A DNA stretch of 64,000 bases from Comamonadaceae bacterium OTU4NAUVB1 (GCA_024372625.1 CP099605.1:3191001-3255000), one strand, 5' to 3'. Counted from the first letter of the stretch, positions 1 through 9,492 are shown. Notes: generated by a model not told the origin, from the letters alone. Numbers and translations are program-made.

Positions 1-1
1 C

Positions 2-1564
2 GGCGACATCGACGTGCTGGTGCTGGAGCGCCGCGCGCACCCGGTGCCGCACGCGACGCACAAGGTGGGCGAGTCGTCGGTCGAGATCGGGGCGCACTAC
101 TTCGACACCGTGCTGGGGCTCAAGCCGCACCTGCAGGGCGAGCAGTTGCGCAAGTTCGGCTTCCGCTTCTTCTTCAGCGAAGGCCGGCGCGACATCGACC
201 GCGTGACCGAGGTCGGCGCGAGCCGCTACATGTCGGTGCCCAGCTACCAGATCGACCGCGGCATCTTCGAGAACTACCTCGCCGAGGAAGCCGCGCGGCG
301 CGGCGTGAAGTTCATCGACCATGCGATGGTCCGCCAGCTCGACCTGGCCGGGGACGCCCACACGCCGCACCGCCTGAGCTGGACGCAGGACGGCGCCACG
401 CACGCCATCGAGGCGCGCTGGGTGGTCGACGCCTGCGGGCGCGCCGGCATCATCAAGCGCAAGCTGGGGCTGGCCGAGCCCAACGCGCACGACGTCAACG
501 CCGTGTGGTTCCGCATCGGCGCGCGCATCACGCTGGACGAATGGAGCGACGACGCGCAATGGCGCGCGCGCTGCGAGCCGCAGGCGCGCTGGCTCTCGAC
601 CAACCACCTGGTCGGGGCGGGCTACTGGGTGTGGCTGATCCCGCTGGCCTCGGGTTCGCATTCGGTGGGCATCGTGGCCGACCCGAAATACCACCCGCTG
701 GAACACATGGACACGTTCGACAAGGCGATGGACTGGCTCGCGACCTACCAGCCGCGCCTGTTCGACGAACTCGACGGCCAGCGCGAGAACCTCCAGGACT
801 TCGCCTTCTTCCGCAAGTTCTCCTATGGCTGCAAGCAGGTGTTCTCGGGCGACCGCTGGGCGCTCACGGGCGAGGCGGGCCTGTTCCTGGATCCCTTCTA
901 CTCGCCGGGCAGCGATTTCATCGCCATCGGCAACACCTACATCTGCGACCTGATCGCGCACGACCGCGCCGGCCATTCGGTGGCCGCGCGCGCCCAGCTC
1001 TACGACCAGATCTACCACTCGTTCTACGAGAGCACCCTGGCCCTCTACCAGGACCAGTACGGCCTCTTCGGCGACCCCGAGGTGCTGCCGGTGAAGGTCA
1101 TCTGGGACTACACCTACTACTGGGCCGTGCTCTCGCGGCTGTTCTTCCACGACCGCCTGACCGACCTCGCCCTGCTGGGCCGCGTGAAGGACGAGATGCT
1201 CCAGTGCCAGCACCTCAACGTCGCCGTGCAGGATTTCCTGCGCGACTGGTCGGTCGTGAGCGAGAAGCGCAACCCGGCCGTGATGCTCGACCAGTCGAAG
1301 CTGCCGTGGTTCGCCGAACTCAACCGCAGCCTCAACGACACCCTGGACGACGAGGCCTTCGTCGAACGCATGCGCGCGGCGCTCGCGCAGTTGCGGGCCC
1401 TCGCCGTCGAACTCCTGGCGCGGGCGCGCGAGACCCATCCCGGCCTCGCCGCCGAGGCGCTCGACGCGTTGCTGGCGCCGACGGACGCGCGCCCGGCGCG
1501 GGCCGGCGCCGCCGGATCGCGGCCCATGCTCTTCGGCATGGACGCCATCGCCGAGCCGGCCTGA
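2..1564 (+). CDS. Halogenase-like FAD-dependent oxidoreductase, 5' end missing
   Basis: The reading frame is open to the left edge, so the start and the N-terminal FAD-binding GxGxxG loop lie outside the window; 520 codons are visible. The first residues continue the end of the second beta strand (VLVLERR), followed by KVGESS, which matches the GVGEAT-type turn of flavin-dependent halogenases. The motif WVWLIP at 626-643 fits the WxWxIP signature of that family, and DPFYSPG fits the flavin-pocket DPFxSxG segment. Family members halogenate or oxidise aromatic or polyketide substrates with reduced FAD. Whether this one halogenates cannot be told from sequence; relatives occur in aryl-polyene and dialkylresorcinol clusters. 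It could equally be a non-halogenating monooxygenase. It ends about 100 bp before the response regulator and shows no clear link to it. Confidence 0.75.
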   Translation, partial: GDIDVLVLERRAHPVPHATHKVGESSVEIGAHYFDTVLGLKPHLQGEQLRKFGFRFFFSEGRRDIDRVTEVGASRYMSVPSYQIDRGIFENYLAEEAARRGVKFIDHAMVRQLDLAGDAHTPHRLSWTQDGATHAIEARWVVDACGRAGIIKRKLGLAEPNAHDVNAVWFRIGARITLDEWSDDAQWRARCEPQARWLSTNHLVGAGYWVWLIPLASGSHSVGIVADPKYHPLEHMDTFDKAMDWLATYQPRLFDELDGQRENLQDFAFFRKFSYGCKQVFSGDRWALTGEAGLFLDPFYSPGSDFIAIGNTYICDLIAHDRAGHSVAARAQLYDQIYHSFYESTLALYQDQYGLFGDPEVLPVKVIWDYTYYWAVLSRLFFHDRLTDLALLGRVKDEMLQCQHLNVAVQDFLRDWSVVSEKRNPAVMLDQSKLPWFAELNRSLNDTLDDEAFVERMRAALAQLRALAVELLARARETHPGLAAEALDALLAPTDARPARAGAAGSRPMLFGMDAIAEPA

Positions 1565-1673
1565 GCCGTCCGCGGAGTGCCGGGGTGCCCCGGGCGCCCG
1601 GCCACGCCGTTTACCCCATCTTTACGGAGCATTCAAGCCGGCTTGCCGGCCGCGACCCATCATGGCCCGCATG

Positions 1674-2408
1674 AGCACCCCCCAACTCCTGATGATCGAA
1701 GACGACGCCCGCCTCGCGCAGATGGTGAGCGAGTACCTGACGCAGTCGGGCTTCGCCTTCGCGCACGCGGCCGACGGCGCGAGCGGCATCGAACAGCTGC
1801 AGCAGCGTTCGCCCGACCTGGTCATCCTCGACCTCATGCTGCCCGACATCGACGGCCTGGAGGTGTGCCGCCGCATCCGCGCCCTGCCGGGGGCGCTGTC
1901 GCGCGTGGCGATCCTGATGCTGACGGCCAAGGGCGATCCGATGGACCGGATCATCGGCCTGGAGATCGGCGCCGACGACTACCTGCCCAAGCCGTTCGAG
2001 CCGCGCGAGCTGCTCGCGCGCATCCGCGCCGTGCTGCGCCGGCGCGGCGAGGGCGGCCTGCATGGCGGCAACGCCACCGACGCGGCCGCCGCCGAGAACC
2101 TGCTGATGCGCTTCGGCTCGCTGGAGATCGACCGCAACAGCCGCACCGTGACGGTCGCGGGCACGCCGGCCGAACTCACCTCCTACCAGTTCGACCTGCT
2201 GGTGGCGATGGCCGAGCGCGCCGGCCGCGTTCTCACGCGCGACCAGATCATGGAGGCCGTGCGCGGGCGCGAGCTGGAGGCCTTCGACCGTTCGATCGAC
2301 GTCCACATGGGCCGCATCCGCGCGGCCATCGAGGCCGATGCCAAGAACCCCAAGCGCATCCTGACCGTGCGCGGCGTGGGCTATGTCTTCGCCAGGCAGC
2401 AGGATTGA
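1674..2408 (+). CDS. OmpR-family response regulator
   Basis: Two-component DNA-binding regulator of 244 aa. The N-terminal receiver has the acidic pair in MIEDDARL, the phospho-acceptor Asp in VILDLMLPDIDG, the Thr of MLTAKG and the Lys of LPKPFEP. The C-terminal half is a winged helix ending in the typical VRGVGYVFA. The ATG at 1674 (MSTPQLL) gives a normal receiver start; an ATG four codons upstream (1662) is also in frame and neither has a strong ribosome site. The kinase gene starts 4 bp after the stop, so the two are surely co-transcribed. The signal sensed is unknown. The loop around residues 125-145 is slightly longer than in most family members. Confidence 0.9.
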   Translation, partial: STPQLLMIEDDARLAQMVSEYLTQSGFAFAHAADGASGIEQLQQRSPDLVILDLMLPDIDGLEVCRRIRALPGALSRVAILMLTAKGDPMDRIIGLEIGADDYLPKPFEPRELLARIRAVLRRRGEGGLHGGNATDAAAAENLLMRFGSLEIDRNSRTVTVAGTPAELTSYQFDLLVAMAERAGRVLTRDQIMEAVRGRELEAFDRSIDVHMGRIRAAIEADAKNPKRILTVRGVGYVFARQQD

Positions 2409-2412
2409 GCCC

Positions 2413-3597
2413 GTGGTCGGGCTCTTCACGCGGCACCTGTACGTGCGCATCTGGCTGGCGGTGCTCGCCGGCGTGGCGGTGGTCGCGCTGGCGGCGGGCT
2501 GGGCCTGGCAGATCGCCGACGAGCAGCGCGCCGCGCCGCTGCCGCGCGAGGTGGTCCTGCGCGACGCGCAGGACCGCGTGATCGGCACCGGCGCGTCGCT
2601 GCGCACCAGCCGGCCGGGCGAGCCGCTGGAATTCACCATCACGCTCAAGGACGGGCAGGTCTTCCAGATGCAGTTCGGCCCGCGCCCCGACCGTGGCGGC
2701 GGGCCGCCGCCGTGGGTGCGCCCGCAGACCGGCTTCCTCTGGCTCATGGGGCTGGTCGGCCTGGCCGTGGCGATCGGGCTGTTCCCGATCGTGCGGCGCC
2801 TCACGCAGCGCCTGGAGACCCTGCAGCGCGGCGTGCAGCGCTGGGGCGAGGGCGACCTCGCCGCGCGCGTGCCCGAGGACGGCCAGGACGAGGTCGCCGA
2901 CCTCGCGCGCCGCTTCAACGCCGCCGCCGCGCGCATCGAGACCCTGGTGCGCTCGCACAAGTCGCTGCTGGCCAACGCCTCCCACGAACTGCGCTCGCCG
3001 CTCACGCGCATCCGCATGGGACTGGAACTGATGGGCGGCGGGCGGCCCCATCCCGGCGCGCGCGAGGAGATCGCGCGCAACATCGGCGAACTCGACCAGC
3101 TCATCGACGAGATCCTGCTGTCGAGCCGGCTCGACGCCCACGAGGCCGACATGGGCACGGTCGAGGGGGTGGACCTGACCGGACTGGCCGCCGAGGAGTG
3201 CGCCCGCATGGACGCCGAACTGGAGGTGACCGAGGGCACCGACAACGCCGCGCTCACGGTGGACGGCGTGCCGCGCCTGCTGCGCCGCGCCATCCGCAAT
3301 CTGCTGGAGAACGCGCGGCGCTACGGCGCGGGCGACATCTCCGTGCGGCTCGACGCCGCCGGGGGCTTCGCGCGCATCCACGTCGACGATCGCGGCCCCG
3401 GCGTGCCGGCCGCCCTGCGCGAGCGCATCTTCGAGCCCTTCTACCGCCTGCCCGGCGCCAGCGAGCGCGAGGGCGGGGTCGGCCTGGGGCTGGCGCTGGT
3501 CAAGTCGATCGTCGAGCGCCACGGCGGCACGGTCGCCTGCGAGGACCGCCCCGGCGGCGGCGCGAGCTTCGTGATCGCGCTGCCGCGTCCGATCTGA
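2413..3597 (+). CDS. Membrane sensor histidine kinase
   Basis: Partner of the preceding OmpR-type regulator. The 394-aa product has an N-terminal membrane helix (YVRIWLAVLAGVAVVALAAG), a short periplasmic part of about 80 residues rich in charged residues, a second helix (FLWLMGLVGLAVAIGLF), a HAMP linker, the H-box ASHELRSPLTRIR with the phospho-accepting His, the N-box NLLENARRYG and the G-boxes DRGPGVP and GVGLGLALV. I chose the GTG at 2413 because AGGA lies about ten bases upstream; an in-frame ATG at 2383 would overlap the regulator. The small periplasmic domain resembles that of RstB/CpxA-like kinases in size, but no ligand can be named. Confidence 0.9.
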   Translation: MVGLFTRHLYVRIWLAVLAGVAVVALAAGWAWQIADEQRAAPLPREVVLRDAQDRVIGTGASLRTSRPGEPLEFTITLKDGQVFQMQFGPRPDRGGGPPPWVRPQTGFLWLMGLVGLAVAIGLFPIVRRLTQRLETLQRGVQRWGEGDLAARVPEDGQDEVADLARRFNAAAARIETLVRSHKSLLANASHELRSPLTRIRMGLELMGGGRPHPGAREEIARNIGELDQLIDEILLSSRLDAHEADMGTVEGVDLTGLAAEECARMDAELEVTEGTDNAALTVDGVPRLLRRAIRNLLENARRYGAGDISVRLDAAGGFARIHVDDRGPGVPAALRERIFEPFYRLPGASEREGGVGLGLALVKSIVERHGGTVACEDRPGGGASFVIALPRPI

Positions 3598-3738
3598 GGC
3601 CGCCACGCGGCGCCATCCACACCCACCCAAACCGACAAAGTCCCCTGCCAGAAACATCTTGGAACCGGCTCTGCCGGGCCACCGGTGTTGCCCCTGCGAG
3701 AGGGTTGGCGAGGCGCGCGAAGACTGGGGCGGTTTTGG

Positions 3739-4707
3739 TCACTCCCCCAGGTAGCGGCCCACGATGCTGTCGGGCAGGAAGCATCCTCGCGACAGGTAGT
3801 CGTCGAGCCGCTTGCGGTCGGGACTGCGCAGCTTGACCAGCGGCGGCAACGCGCCGCGGATGCGGGAGAACATCAGCCGCAGCTTCAGCGGCGTGCGGCG
3901 CCACCGTCCGAGCACGTGATAGAAGTACGGCCCCGCCTCGGCCTCGGCCAAGTGCAGGCGATAGCGTCCTCCGGCGCGCAGGATGCGCTGGAGGGCCAGG
4001 TGCATGCTCAGATACGACGGCATGTCGATGCGCTGCACCAGCGCGTCGTACAGCCCCAGCGCCTGCAGGTGGCCCACGTAGCCTTCGCCGCTGCGGGGGA
4101 TCACCTCGGTGGTGAATTCGTGCTGCAGGTCGTTGATGAAGGGGCTGTTCGGGGGCGCTGCCATGAACCAGTTCTCGACCACCGGCCAGGCCGGATCGGC
4201 GGTGTAGAGCGCCAGCCGGTAGCCAATGAAGTCGCTTCGTGAAGCCCGTTGCAACGCCAGTACCCAGTCCAGCGGCTGCGTGAGGATGATGCTGGCATCC
4301 AGCCAGATGCCGCCATGACGCCGCAGCACTTCGAGCCGCAGCCAGTCCGCGCGCCGCGTGGGCGACTGCGCGGCGAGGGCCGGCGGCCATTCGATGCCAT
4401 GAACCGCCGCGCTCCGGTCGTCGAGCACCCGGATATCGAAGCCCGGGTTCAACAGCCGCCACCGCGCGACGCAGCGCCGCACCACAAGGGGCGGCTCGGC
4501 ACCCGTCCAATAGGTCCAGACGAGCGCGGGGATGTCGCGCCCGTTGGGGCGGGCATCATCGCCGAACACGTGCGACGCGAACGCGGGCTCCGGCGCGATC
4601 TCCAGGGATCGCCGCCGCAGCGCGTAATAACGACGCAGCCAGCCCGCCAGCCAGAGTTCGCCGTAATGCCGCAGGCGCCGCAGGCGTGGGTTGCTCAGGC
4701 CCGCCAT
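3739..4707 (-). CDS. Capsular-polysaccharide-type glycosyltransferase
   Basis: Product of about 322 aa. The segment ADWLRLEVLRRHGGIWLDAS is typical of the capsular polysaccharide synthesis/GT32-like family, in which the Asp-containing motif after GGIWL binds the nucleotide sugar. An earlier PALVWTYWTG segment is also characteristic. It probably adds a sugar to a lipid-linked surface glycan in the cytoplasm. The ATG at 4707 overlaps the end of the preceding GT2 gene by about 13 bp, so it is the last gene of a glycan block on this strand; an in-frame start at 4746 would lie deep inside the GT2 gene. Donor and acceptor sugars cannot be inferred. Confidence 0.8.
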   Translation of the reverse strand: MAGLSNPRLRRLRHYGELWLAGWLRRYYALRRRSLEIAPEPAFASHVFGDDARPNGRDIPALVWTYWTGAEPPLVVRRCVARWRLLNPGFDIRVLDDRSAAVHGIEWPPALAAQSPTRRADWLRLEVLRRHGGIWLDASIILTQPLDWVLALQRASRSDFIGYRLALYTADPAWPVVENWFMAAPPNSPFINDLQHEFTTEVIPRSGEGYVGHLQALGLYDALVQRIDMPSYLSMHLALQRILRAGGRYRLHLAEAEAGPYFYHVLGRWRRTPLKLRLMFSRIRGALPPLVKLRSPDRKRLDDYLSRGCFLPDSIVGRYLGE

Positions 4708-5723
4708 GGGGCGAAGCCTCGATGGAACCGAAGGCAGCGCAGCCACCAGCCGCGCTGGAGGTAGACGCGCTCGAGCTGGCGCGGCGACAGGGGCGAGAAT
4801 TCGCGGAAATCCTGGCGGACGCGCTCGGCGACGCTGGCGGCAGCGTCGTGCGAGCGGAGGAAGCGCATGGCGCCGATCAGATTGCGCGCGCTCTGGTGGG
4901 CCATGGCCAGGCGAACACGTGCATCGTCACGGCAGACGCCATCGCCAGACGCGAGCGCCCGGGCCAGGCCGTCCAGGGCACGCGACTGGTCCAGGCACTT
5001 CCGCAGGGTCATGGTGCCCAGGATGCTGTCACCACGCTGGCGGTAAGCCACCCACGGGCGGGGCTGGTAGTAGAAACTGTCCGCGCGAAGCGCCAGCAGG
5101 GGCATGGTGGCCATGTCCTCGAAAAAGCGCCCCGGCGGAAAACGCAGATCGTCGGCCCAGAGCGTGCGCCGGCCGATCTTCGACCACGCATGCAACTGGC
5201 CGGTCATGAGCATGCCAGCCAGTGCCGCGCAGCAATCGCGCGAGGGTTGCCTCGCCGGGCCGTCGAAGGTCCGGCAATGCAGCTCTCCACGCAGGCGGTG
5301 CTTGAGTCGGGTGCGCTCGCGCCACACGCGGAAGTCGCACAGGACGAGGTCCGGGGCATGGCGCTCGACGATGTCGCACAGTTCGGCGAGCGCCCCGGGC
5401 AGCAGCTTGTCGTCGGCGTCGAGGAACCAGAGGTAGTCGCCCGACGCGGCATCGATCAGGGTGTTGCGCGCGGCGCTCAACCCGCGGTTGCGTTCATGCC
5501 GCAGCACGCGCAGGCGCCCATCGAAGCGTGCCGCGAGCCCGAGCAGCAGGGCATGCGATGCGTCGGTGGAACGATCGTCCAGGGCGATGACCTCGACGCC
5601 CTCGCCAGCTTGTCGCATCACGGAATCAATGCATTCCTCCAGGTAGCAGGCCACGTCGTACACCGGAATCAGGATGCTGACCCACGGCGTCCTCGCGACG
5701 GCGCGGGCCTCCGGTGCCGTCAT
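4695..5723 (-). CDS. Family 2 glycosyltransferase
   Basis: GT-A fold enzyme of 342 aa. The N-terminal strand SILIPVYDVACYLEECIDSV, the nucleotide-binding DDRSTDAS, the NRGLSAARN segment and the metal-binding LDADD are all present in the order expected for inverting GT2 enzymes. Its ATG (5723-5721) overlaps the stop of the O-antigen ligase gene as ATGA, indicating translational coupling. It most likely transfers a sugar during O-antigen or exopolysaccharide assembly. The C-terminal 150 residues are specific to this branch and carry no motif I recognise. Confidence 0.88.
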   Translation of the reverse strand: MTAPEARAVARTPWVSILIPVYDVACYLEECIDSVMRQAGEGVEVIALDDRSTDASHALLLGLAARFDGRLRVLRHERNRGLSAARNTLIDAASGDYLWFLDADDKLLPGALAELCDIVERHAPDLVLCDFRVWRERTRLKHRLRGELHCRTFDGPARQPSRDCCAALAGMLMTGQLHAWSKIGRRTLWADDLRFPPGRFFEDMATMPLLALRADSFYYQPRPWVAYRQRGDSILGTMTLRKCLDQSRALDGLARALASGDGVCRDDARVRLAMAHQSARNLIGAMRFLRSHDAAASVAERVRQDFREFSPLSPRQLERVYLQRGWWLRCLRFHRGFAPWRA

Positions 5724-7030
5724 GGGGGCACGGGCCGTTCGGCCGGCCACCCACGCCCGTCGTCACGCTCGACGCCGACGAGCGCCGACCAGTTCACGAT
5801 CACCGCGAACAGGTAGAACATGATGCCGCTGTTGTGCGCGAAGAAGACCTGCGTCAGGCCGAAGCCGATGTAGAGCACCGGGATGGCCAGGCCGCTCAGG
5901 CGCAGGGCCAGGATCTGGTCGCGCTTGGCGGTGTCGGCATGCCGGGCCAGGCGCCCGCGTGTCGGCCAGAACATGAAGACCGGAATCGCATAGAAGGACA
6001 GGAGCGCGAGCAGCCCGATCACGCCGCGCTTGACGAGCACGTCCAGCACCTCGTTGTGGACGAACTTGTACTCGACGATGGCCGGGTGGTATTTGCCCGC
6101 GGCGGCGCGTTCGGCCTTCTGTTCCATGTACGGCGCGAATCCCCAGCCCAGCAGCGGCTTCTCCTTGATCATGTCGACGGCGAAGCGCCAGTGCTCCATG
6201 CGCTGCCCGACTGAACTGCTCGCGTCGCGCGCGGTGTCGTAGGTCTGCACTTCCTGCTCCATGATGTGAAAGCGCTGGGCCACCACCTGGTAGTTCATCA
6301 CACCGACCAGCGCGATCAGCGCGGCCAGGCCGGCCATGGCCTTGAGGACCGCCCGCCGGTCGATCCGGTAGAGCAGCAGCAGCCCAACCGGAATGGCCAG
6401 CAGCAGTGCTAGCCAGCCGCCCCGGGACTGCGACAGGACGGAGCCGTGCAGGCCCGCCAGCACCGCGACCCCCGCCAGCAGCTTGCCCCGCCCGTCGAGG
6501 CGCTTGCGCATGCAGAGGGCCTGCACCAGCAGCATCACCGCCATGAGCAGCGCGAGGTTGCCCCACTGGATGGCGTTGGTGTGCTTGGTCGGGAAACCCG
6601 AGGCCCGCGGCGCGCCCTCGACGTGCACCTGCCACAGGGCCACGGCGCCAGCGCCCAGGCAGCCCGCGACCAGTCCCCAGTAGAACAATCTGGGGCGCGG
6701 CGGATGGACGGTGGCGAACAGGAGGCAGATCGCGCCCGCCACGAACTTGGCGGGCCGGTCCCATTGGCCGGCGCGCTCCGAGGGGTCGGCGATCGACATC
6801 CAGAGCACGGCCATCGCGAGCATGGACGCGAACATCAGCCAGGTGACACGGTCGTGGGGGGACCTGATCCACTTGTGCACCGAGGCGATCGCCGCGATAA
6901 AAAGCAGCGCCGCACCGTAGGAGTAGCCGGACTGCAGGACCAACGCCACGCCCGGCAGCAGGAAGGCGGCCCCCGTGCTCACGGATCGAAGGCCCGGAAT
7001 GTGCTTCGTCGGGGAAAGGAAATGACTCAT
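5720..7030 (-). CDS. O-antigen ligase family membrane protein (Wzy_C)
   Basis: Polytopic membrane protein of about 436 aa with ten or more hydrophobic helices. The large periplasmic loop contains GWGFAPYMEQKA and VHNEVLDVLVKRGVIGLL, matching the conserved loop of WaaL/Wzy_C proteins, in which the His of the HN pair is important for transfer of undecaprenyl-linked glycan. It either ligates O-antigen to lipid A-core or polymerises repeats. The ATG at 7030 (MSHFLSP) is preferred over an upstream start at 7093 that adds 21 polar residues. It lies between a GT4 gene and a GT2 gene on the same strand. A second Wzy_C protein, the PglL-type protein near 57.4 kb, is more likely to act on pilin. Confidence 0.85.
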   Translation of the reverse strand: MSHFLSPTKHIPGLRSVSTGAAFLLPGVALVLQSGYSYGAALLFIAAIASVHKWIRSPHDRVTWLMFASMLAMAVLWMSIADPSERAGQWDRPAKFVAGAICLLFATVHPPRPRLFYWGLVAGCLGAGAVALWQVHVEGAPRASGFPTKHTNAIQWGNLALLMAVMLLVQALCMRKRLDGRGKLLAGVAVLAGLHGSVLSQSRGGWLALLLAIPVGLLLLYRIDRRAVLKAMAGLAALIALVGVMNYQVVAQRFHIMEQEVQTYDTARDASSSVGQRMEHWRFAVDMIKEKPLLGWGFAPYMEQKAERAAAGKYHPAIVEYKFVHNEVLDVLVKRGVIGLLALLSFYAIPVFMFWPTRGRLARHADTAKRDQILALRLSGLAIPVLYIGFGLTQVFFAHNSGIMFYLFAVIVNWSALVGVERDDGRGWPAERPVPP

Positions 7031-7125
7031 CGATTGGCCCGAGGCGAGCAGAAAACGGCAATGGTATCGCCTGCCCATGCACCGGTTCGCCACGTGCCGG
7101 TTGCAGGCGCGGCGGCGGGACGCGG

Positions 7126-8223
7126 CTACGACGTCGCTGGCGGCAGCCCGGCATGCACGCCGCGCAGCAGGGTCTCGTAGCGCGCGTGCATTCGCGAGAC
7201 GTCGAATTCGAGTTCCGCCTGCTTGCGGGCCGCGCGACCCAGGGCCTCGGCATGGCCGGGTTGCGTGAGCAGGGTTTCGAGCGCCTCGGCCAACGCCTGG
7301 ACGTCGCCCTCGGGCACCAGCAGGCCGGTGCGGCCATGGGCGATCACCTCGCGCACGCCCACCACGTCGCTGCCGATACAGGCGCAGCCGGCAGCCATGG
7401 CCTCTAGCAACGCGAGCGGCATGCCCTCGTAATGGGTGGCGAGCACGAAGATGCGATGCTGCGCCAGCAGCGCGGGCATGTCGGCCACCTGGCCCAGGAA
7501 GCGCACCTGCGCATCCAGACCGAGCTGGTGGACCAACCCCTGCATCGCCTTGCGCTGGCGCTGCTTGCCGCCGCCGGCCAACGCCAGGGGCGGCGCGAGG
7601 CCTCCGGACCCCAGCAGCGCCAGCGCGCGCACCAGGGTCGCGTGGTCTTTCTGGCGGCCGAAGCGGGAGGCCATGAGGATGGCGTTCTCACGTGCCTGCC
7701 ACGGCAGTGCCGGTACGGCGTGAATGCGCGCCAGGTCGACGCCGTTGGGAATGGCGATGCAGCGCTCCGCCGGAAAGCCGAGCTCCAGCAGGTGGTCCCG
7801 CACTCCCAGTGAGACCCCGACCGTCGCTGCCGAGCGGCGGGCGAGCCACAGCGCCTGAGCGAGCCGCCAGCGGGTGTAGCGCTCGCGCGAGTTGTGCTCG
7901 ACATGCACCAGGTGCGGCACGCCGGCCAGCAGGCCCGCGTAGCGTCCCCACAGATGCTCGCTGAAGCCATGCGCGACGAGGATGTCCGGCCGCCAAGCGC
8001 GGGCCAGGCTGCGCAGCGTCCAGATGGTGGCCGCGTGCGACCAGCCCGGGACGACGCGCACGTCGAGCCCTTCGTCGCGCAGCGCGGCCACCCGGTCCGG
8101 ATCGGTGCTCGGCTTGCGCCGCAGGACCAGCACCGTGTCCATGGCCTGAGCGCGACGGGCGGCGCGGCAGAGGTCGACCGCCACTTGGTTGGCACCGGAG
8201 AAGCCTCCGGTGACGAAATGCAT
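7126..8223 (-). CDS. Family 4 glycosyltransferase
   Basis: GT-B enzyme of 365 aa. The N-terminal half shows the acceptor-side HFVTGGFSGANQVA and VEHNSRERY segments, the linker has the canonical AIPNGVDL, and the C-terminal donor domain has ASRFGRQKDHATLVRAL and the EGMPLALLEAMAAG motif with the conserved Glu pair. It probably adds a hexose to lipopolysaccharide core or O-antigen. Translation more likely begins at the ATG at 8223 than at the GTG three codons upstream. In related genomes this position beside ilvE is often occupied by a heptosyltransferase (waaF), so the glycan genes here may be a local replacement; that is inference. Confidence 0.87.
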   Translation of the reverse strand: MHFVTGGFSGANQVAVDLCRAARRAQAMDTVLVLRRKPSTDPDRVAALRDEGLDVRVVPGWSHAATIWTLRSLARAWRPDILVAHGFSEHLWGRYAGLLAGVPHLVHVEHNSRERYTRWRLAQALWLARRSAATVGVSLGVRDHLLELGFPAERCIAIPNGVDLARIHAVPALPWQARENAILMASRFGRQKDHATLVRALALLGSGGLAPPLALAGGGKQRQRKAMQGLVHQLGLDAQVRFLGQVADMPALLAQHRIFVLATHYEGMPLALLEAMAAGCACIGSDVVGVREVIAHGRTGLLVPEGDVQALAEALETLLTQPGHAEALGRAARKQAELEFDVSRMHARYETLLRGVHAGLPPATS

Positions 8224-8284
8224 CACGCGCACCGGATCTCGCAGAAGAGGACGGCGAAGGGTGCGCGCGATTGGTGCGCCGACT

Positions 8285-8536
8285 TCAATGACCGTGGCCG
8301 AAGGACTCGCCGGCCTTCAGGCGATAGACGGTGCCGCAGTAGGAGCAGCGTGCCTCGCCCGTGCGGGCGATGTCGAGGTAGACCTTGGGATGCGTGTTCC
8401 AGAGCTTCATGTCGGCCAGGGGGCTCGGGCAGAAGACGAGACCCTGGTGGTTGAGGTCGCTGGCGCGCACCTCGACGACGGCGACGGGCTTGGCGTTGCT
8501 GGCGCTGGCCGCCGAGATAGGGGGGAGGTTGCTCAT
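8285..8536 (-). CDS. Small zinc-finger domain protein
   Basis: An 83-aa protein with a single predicted zinc site: a Cys in LVFCPSP, a His in WNTHPKVYLDI, and a CSYCG pair followed by VYRL. This arrangement is that of the small zinc-finger proteins related to the C-terminal part of mitochondrial NDUFS6 (COG4391 type), which in Burkholderiales commonly sit directly after ilvE. The ATG at 8536 lies 5 bp beyond the ilvE stop on the same strand, so the two genes are one unit. Its role is not established; binding or delivery of zinc or assembly of a respiratory complex is possible. Confidence 0.8.
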   Translation of the reverse strand: MSNLPPISAASASNAKPVAVVEVRASDLNHQGLVFCPSPLADMKLWNTHPKVYLDIARTGEARCSYCGTVYRLKAGESFGHGH

Positions 8537-8541
8537 GATGT

Positions 8542-9492
8542 TCAGACCTTCGCGAGCCAGTGGGCGTACTTGGGATTCCTGCCGTTGACGATGTCGAAGA
8601 AGGCGCTCTGCACCTTCTCGGTCACCGGTCCGCGCGAGCCGCCGTCGCCGCGGTTGCCGATCTCCACGCGGTCGAGTTCGCGGATCGGCGTGACCTCGGC
8701 GGCGGTGCCGGTGAAGAAGGCTTCGTCGGCGATGTAGACCTCGTCGCGCGTGATTCGTTTCTGCACCACCTCGATGCCGAGGTCCTTGGCGATGTGCAGG
8801 ATGGTGTTGCGCGTGATGCCGTTGAGGGCGCCGGCCGACAGGTCGGGCGTGTAGATGGTGTCGCCCTTGACGATGAAGACGTTCTCGCCCGCGCCCTCGG
8901 AGACGAACCCGCTGGCGTCGAGCAGCAGCGCCTCGTCGTAGCCGTCGTCCAGCGCTTCCATGTTGGCCAGGATCGAGTTGCTGTAGTTGCTCACGGCCTT
9001 GGCCTGCGTCATCGTGATGTTGACGTGGTGGCGCGTGTAGCTGGAGGTCTTCACGCGGATGCCGCGCTTCAGGCCTTCCTCGCCGAGGTAGGCGCCCCAG
9101 GCCCAGGCCGCGACCATCGCGTGGATGGTGTTGCCGCGCGGGCTGACGCCCAGCTTCTCGGAGCCGATCCACACCAGTGGGCGCAGGTAGCAGCTCTCCA
9201 GGTGGTTCTCGCGCACGACCTGCTTCTGCGCCTCCATCAGTTCCTCGCGCGTGAAGGGCAGCTTCATGCGCAGGATCTTGGCGCTGTTGAACAGGCGCTC
9301 GGTGTGCTCCTCCAGGCGGAAGATGGCGGTGCCGTCGACCGTCTTGTAGGCCCGCACGCCCTCGAAGGCGCCGCAGCCGTAGTGCAGCGTGTGGCTGAGG
9401 ACATGGATCTTGGCGTCGCGCCACTCCACGAGTTGGCCATCCATCCAGATCTTGCCGTCGCGGTCGTCCAGCGAGGGGGGGAGCACGCTCAT
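8542..9492 (-). CDS. ilvE: Branched-chain amino acid aminotransferase
   Basis: PLP-dependent class IV aminotransferase that makes or degrades leucine, isoleucine and valine by exchange with 2-oxoglutarate/glutamate in the cytoplasm. The 316-aa product shows HYGCGAFEGVRAY near the N-terminus, the catalytic-Lys region QAKAVSNYSNS, SEGAGENVF and the phosphate-binding end TGTAAEVTPI. AAGGACA lies just upstream of the ATG at 9492, which supports that start over a 30-codon extension. Length and motifs are normal. It is followed closely by the small zinc protein and is divergent from rdgC. Confidence 0.96.
   Translation of the reverse strand: MSVLPPSLDDRDGKIWMDGQLVEWRDAKIHVLSHTLHYGCGAFEGVRAYKTVDGTAIFRLEEHTERLFNSAKILRMKLPFTREELMEAQKQVVRENHLESCYLRPLVWIGSEKLGVSPRGNTIHAMVAAWAWGAYLGEEGLKRGIRVKTSSYTRHHVNITMTQAKAVSNYSNSILANMEALDDGYDEALLLDASGFVSEGAGENVFIVKGDTIYTPDLSAGALNGITRNTILHIAKDLGIEVVQKRITRDEVYIADEAFFTGTAAEVTPIRELDRVEIGNRGDGGSRGPVTEKVQSAFFDIVNGRNPKYAHWLAKV

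Noticed and set aside
1611..3299. Long minus-strand frames opposite the two-component genes
   Set aside because: No domain, no ribosome site, and directly opposite genes with full receiver and kinase motifs.
3598..3738. Gap between the histidine kinase and the glycan genes, checked for a tRNA, small RNA or terminator
   Set aside because: No cloverleaf, no convincing stem with T run and no A+T-rich promoter-like part. The two genes converge here and nothing else is supported.
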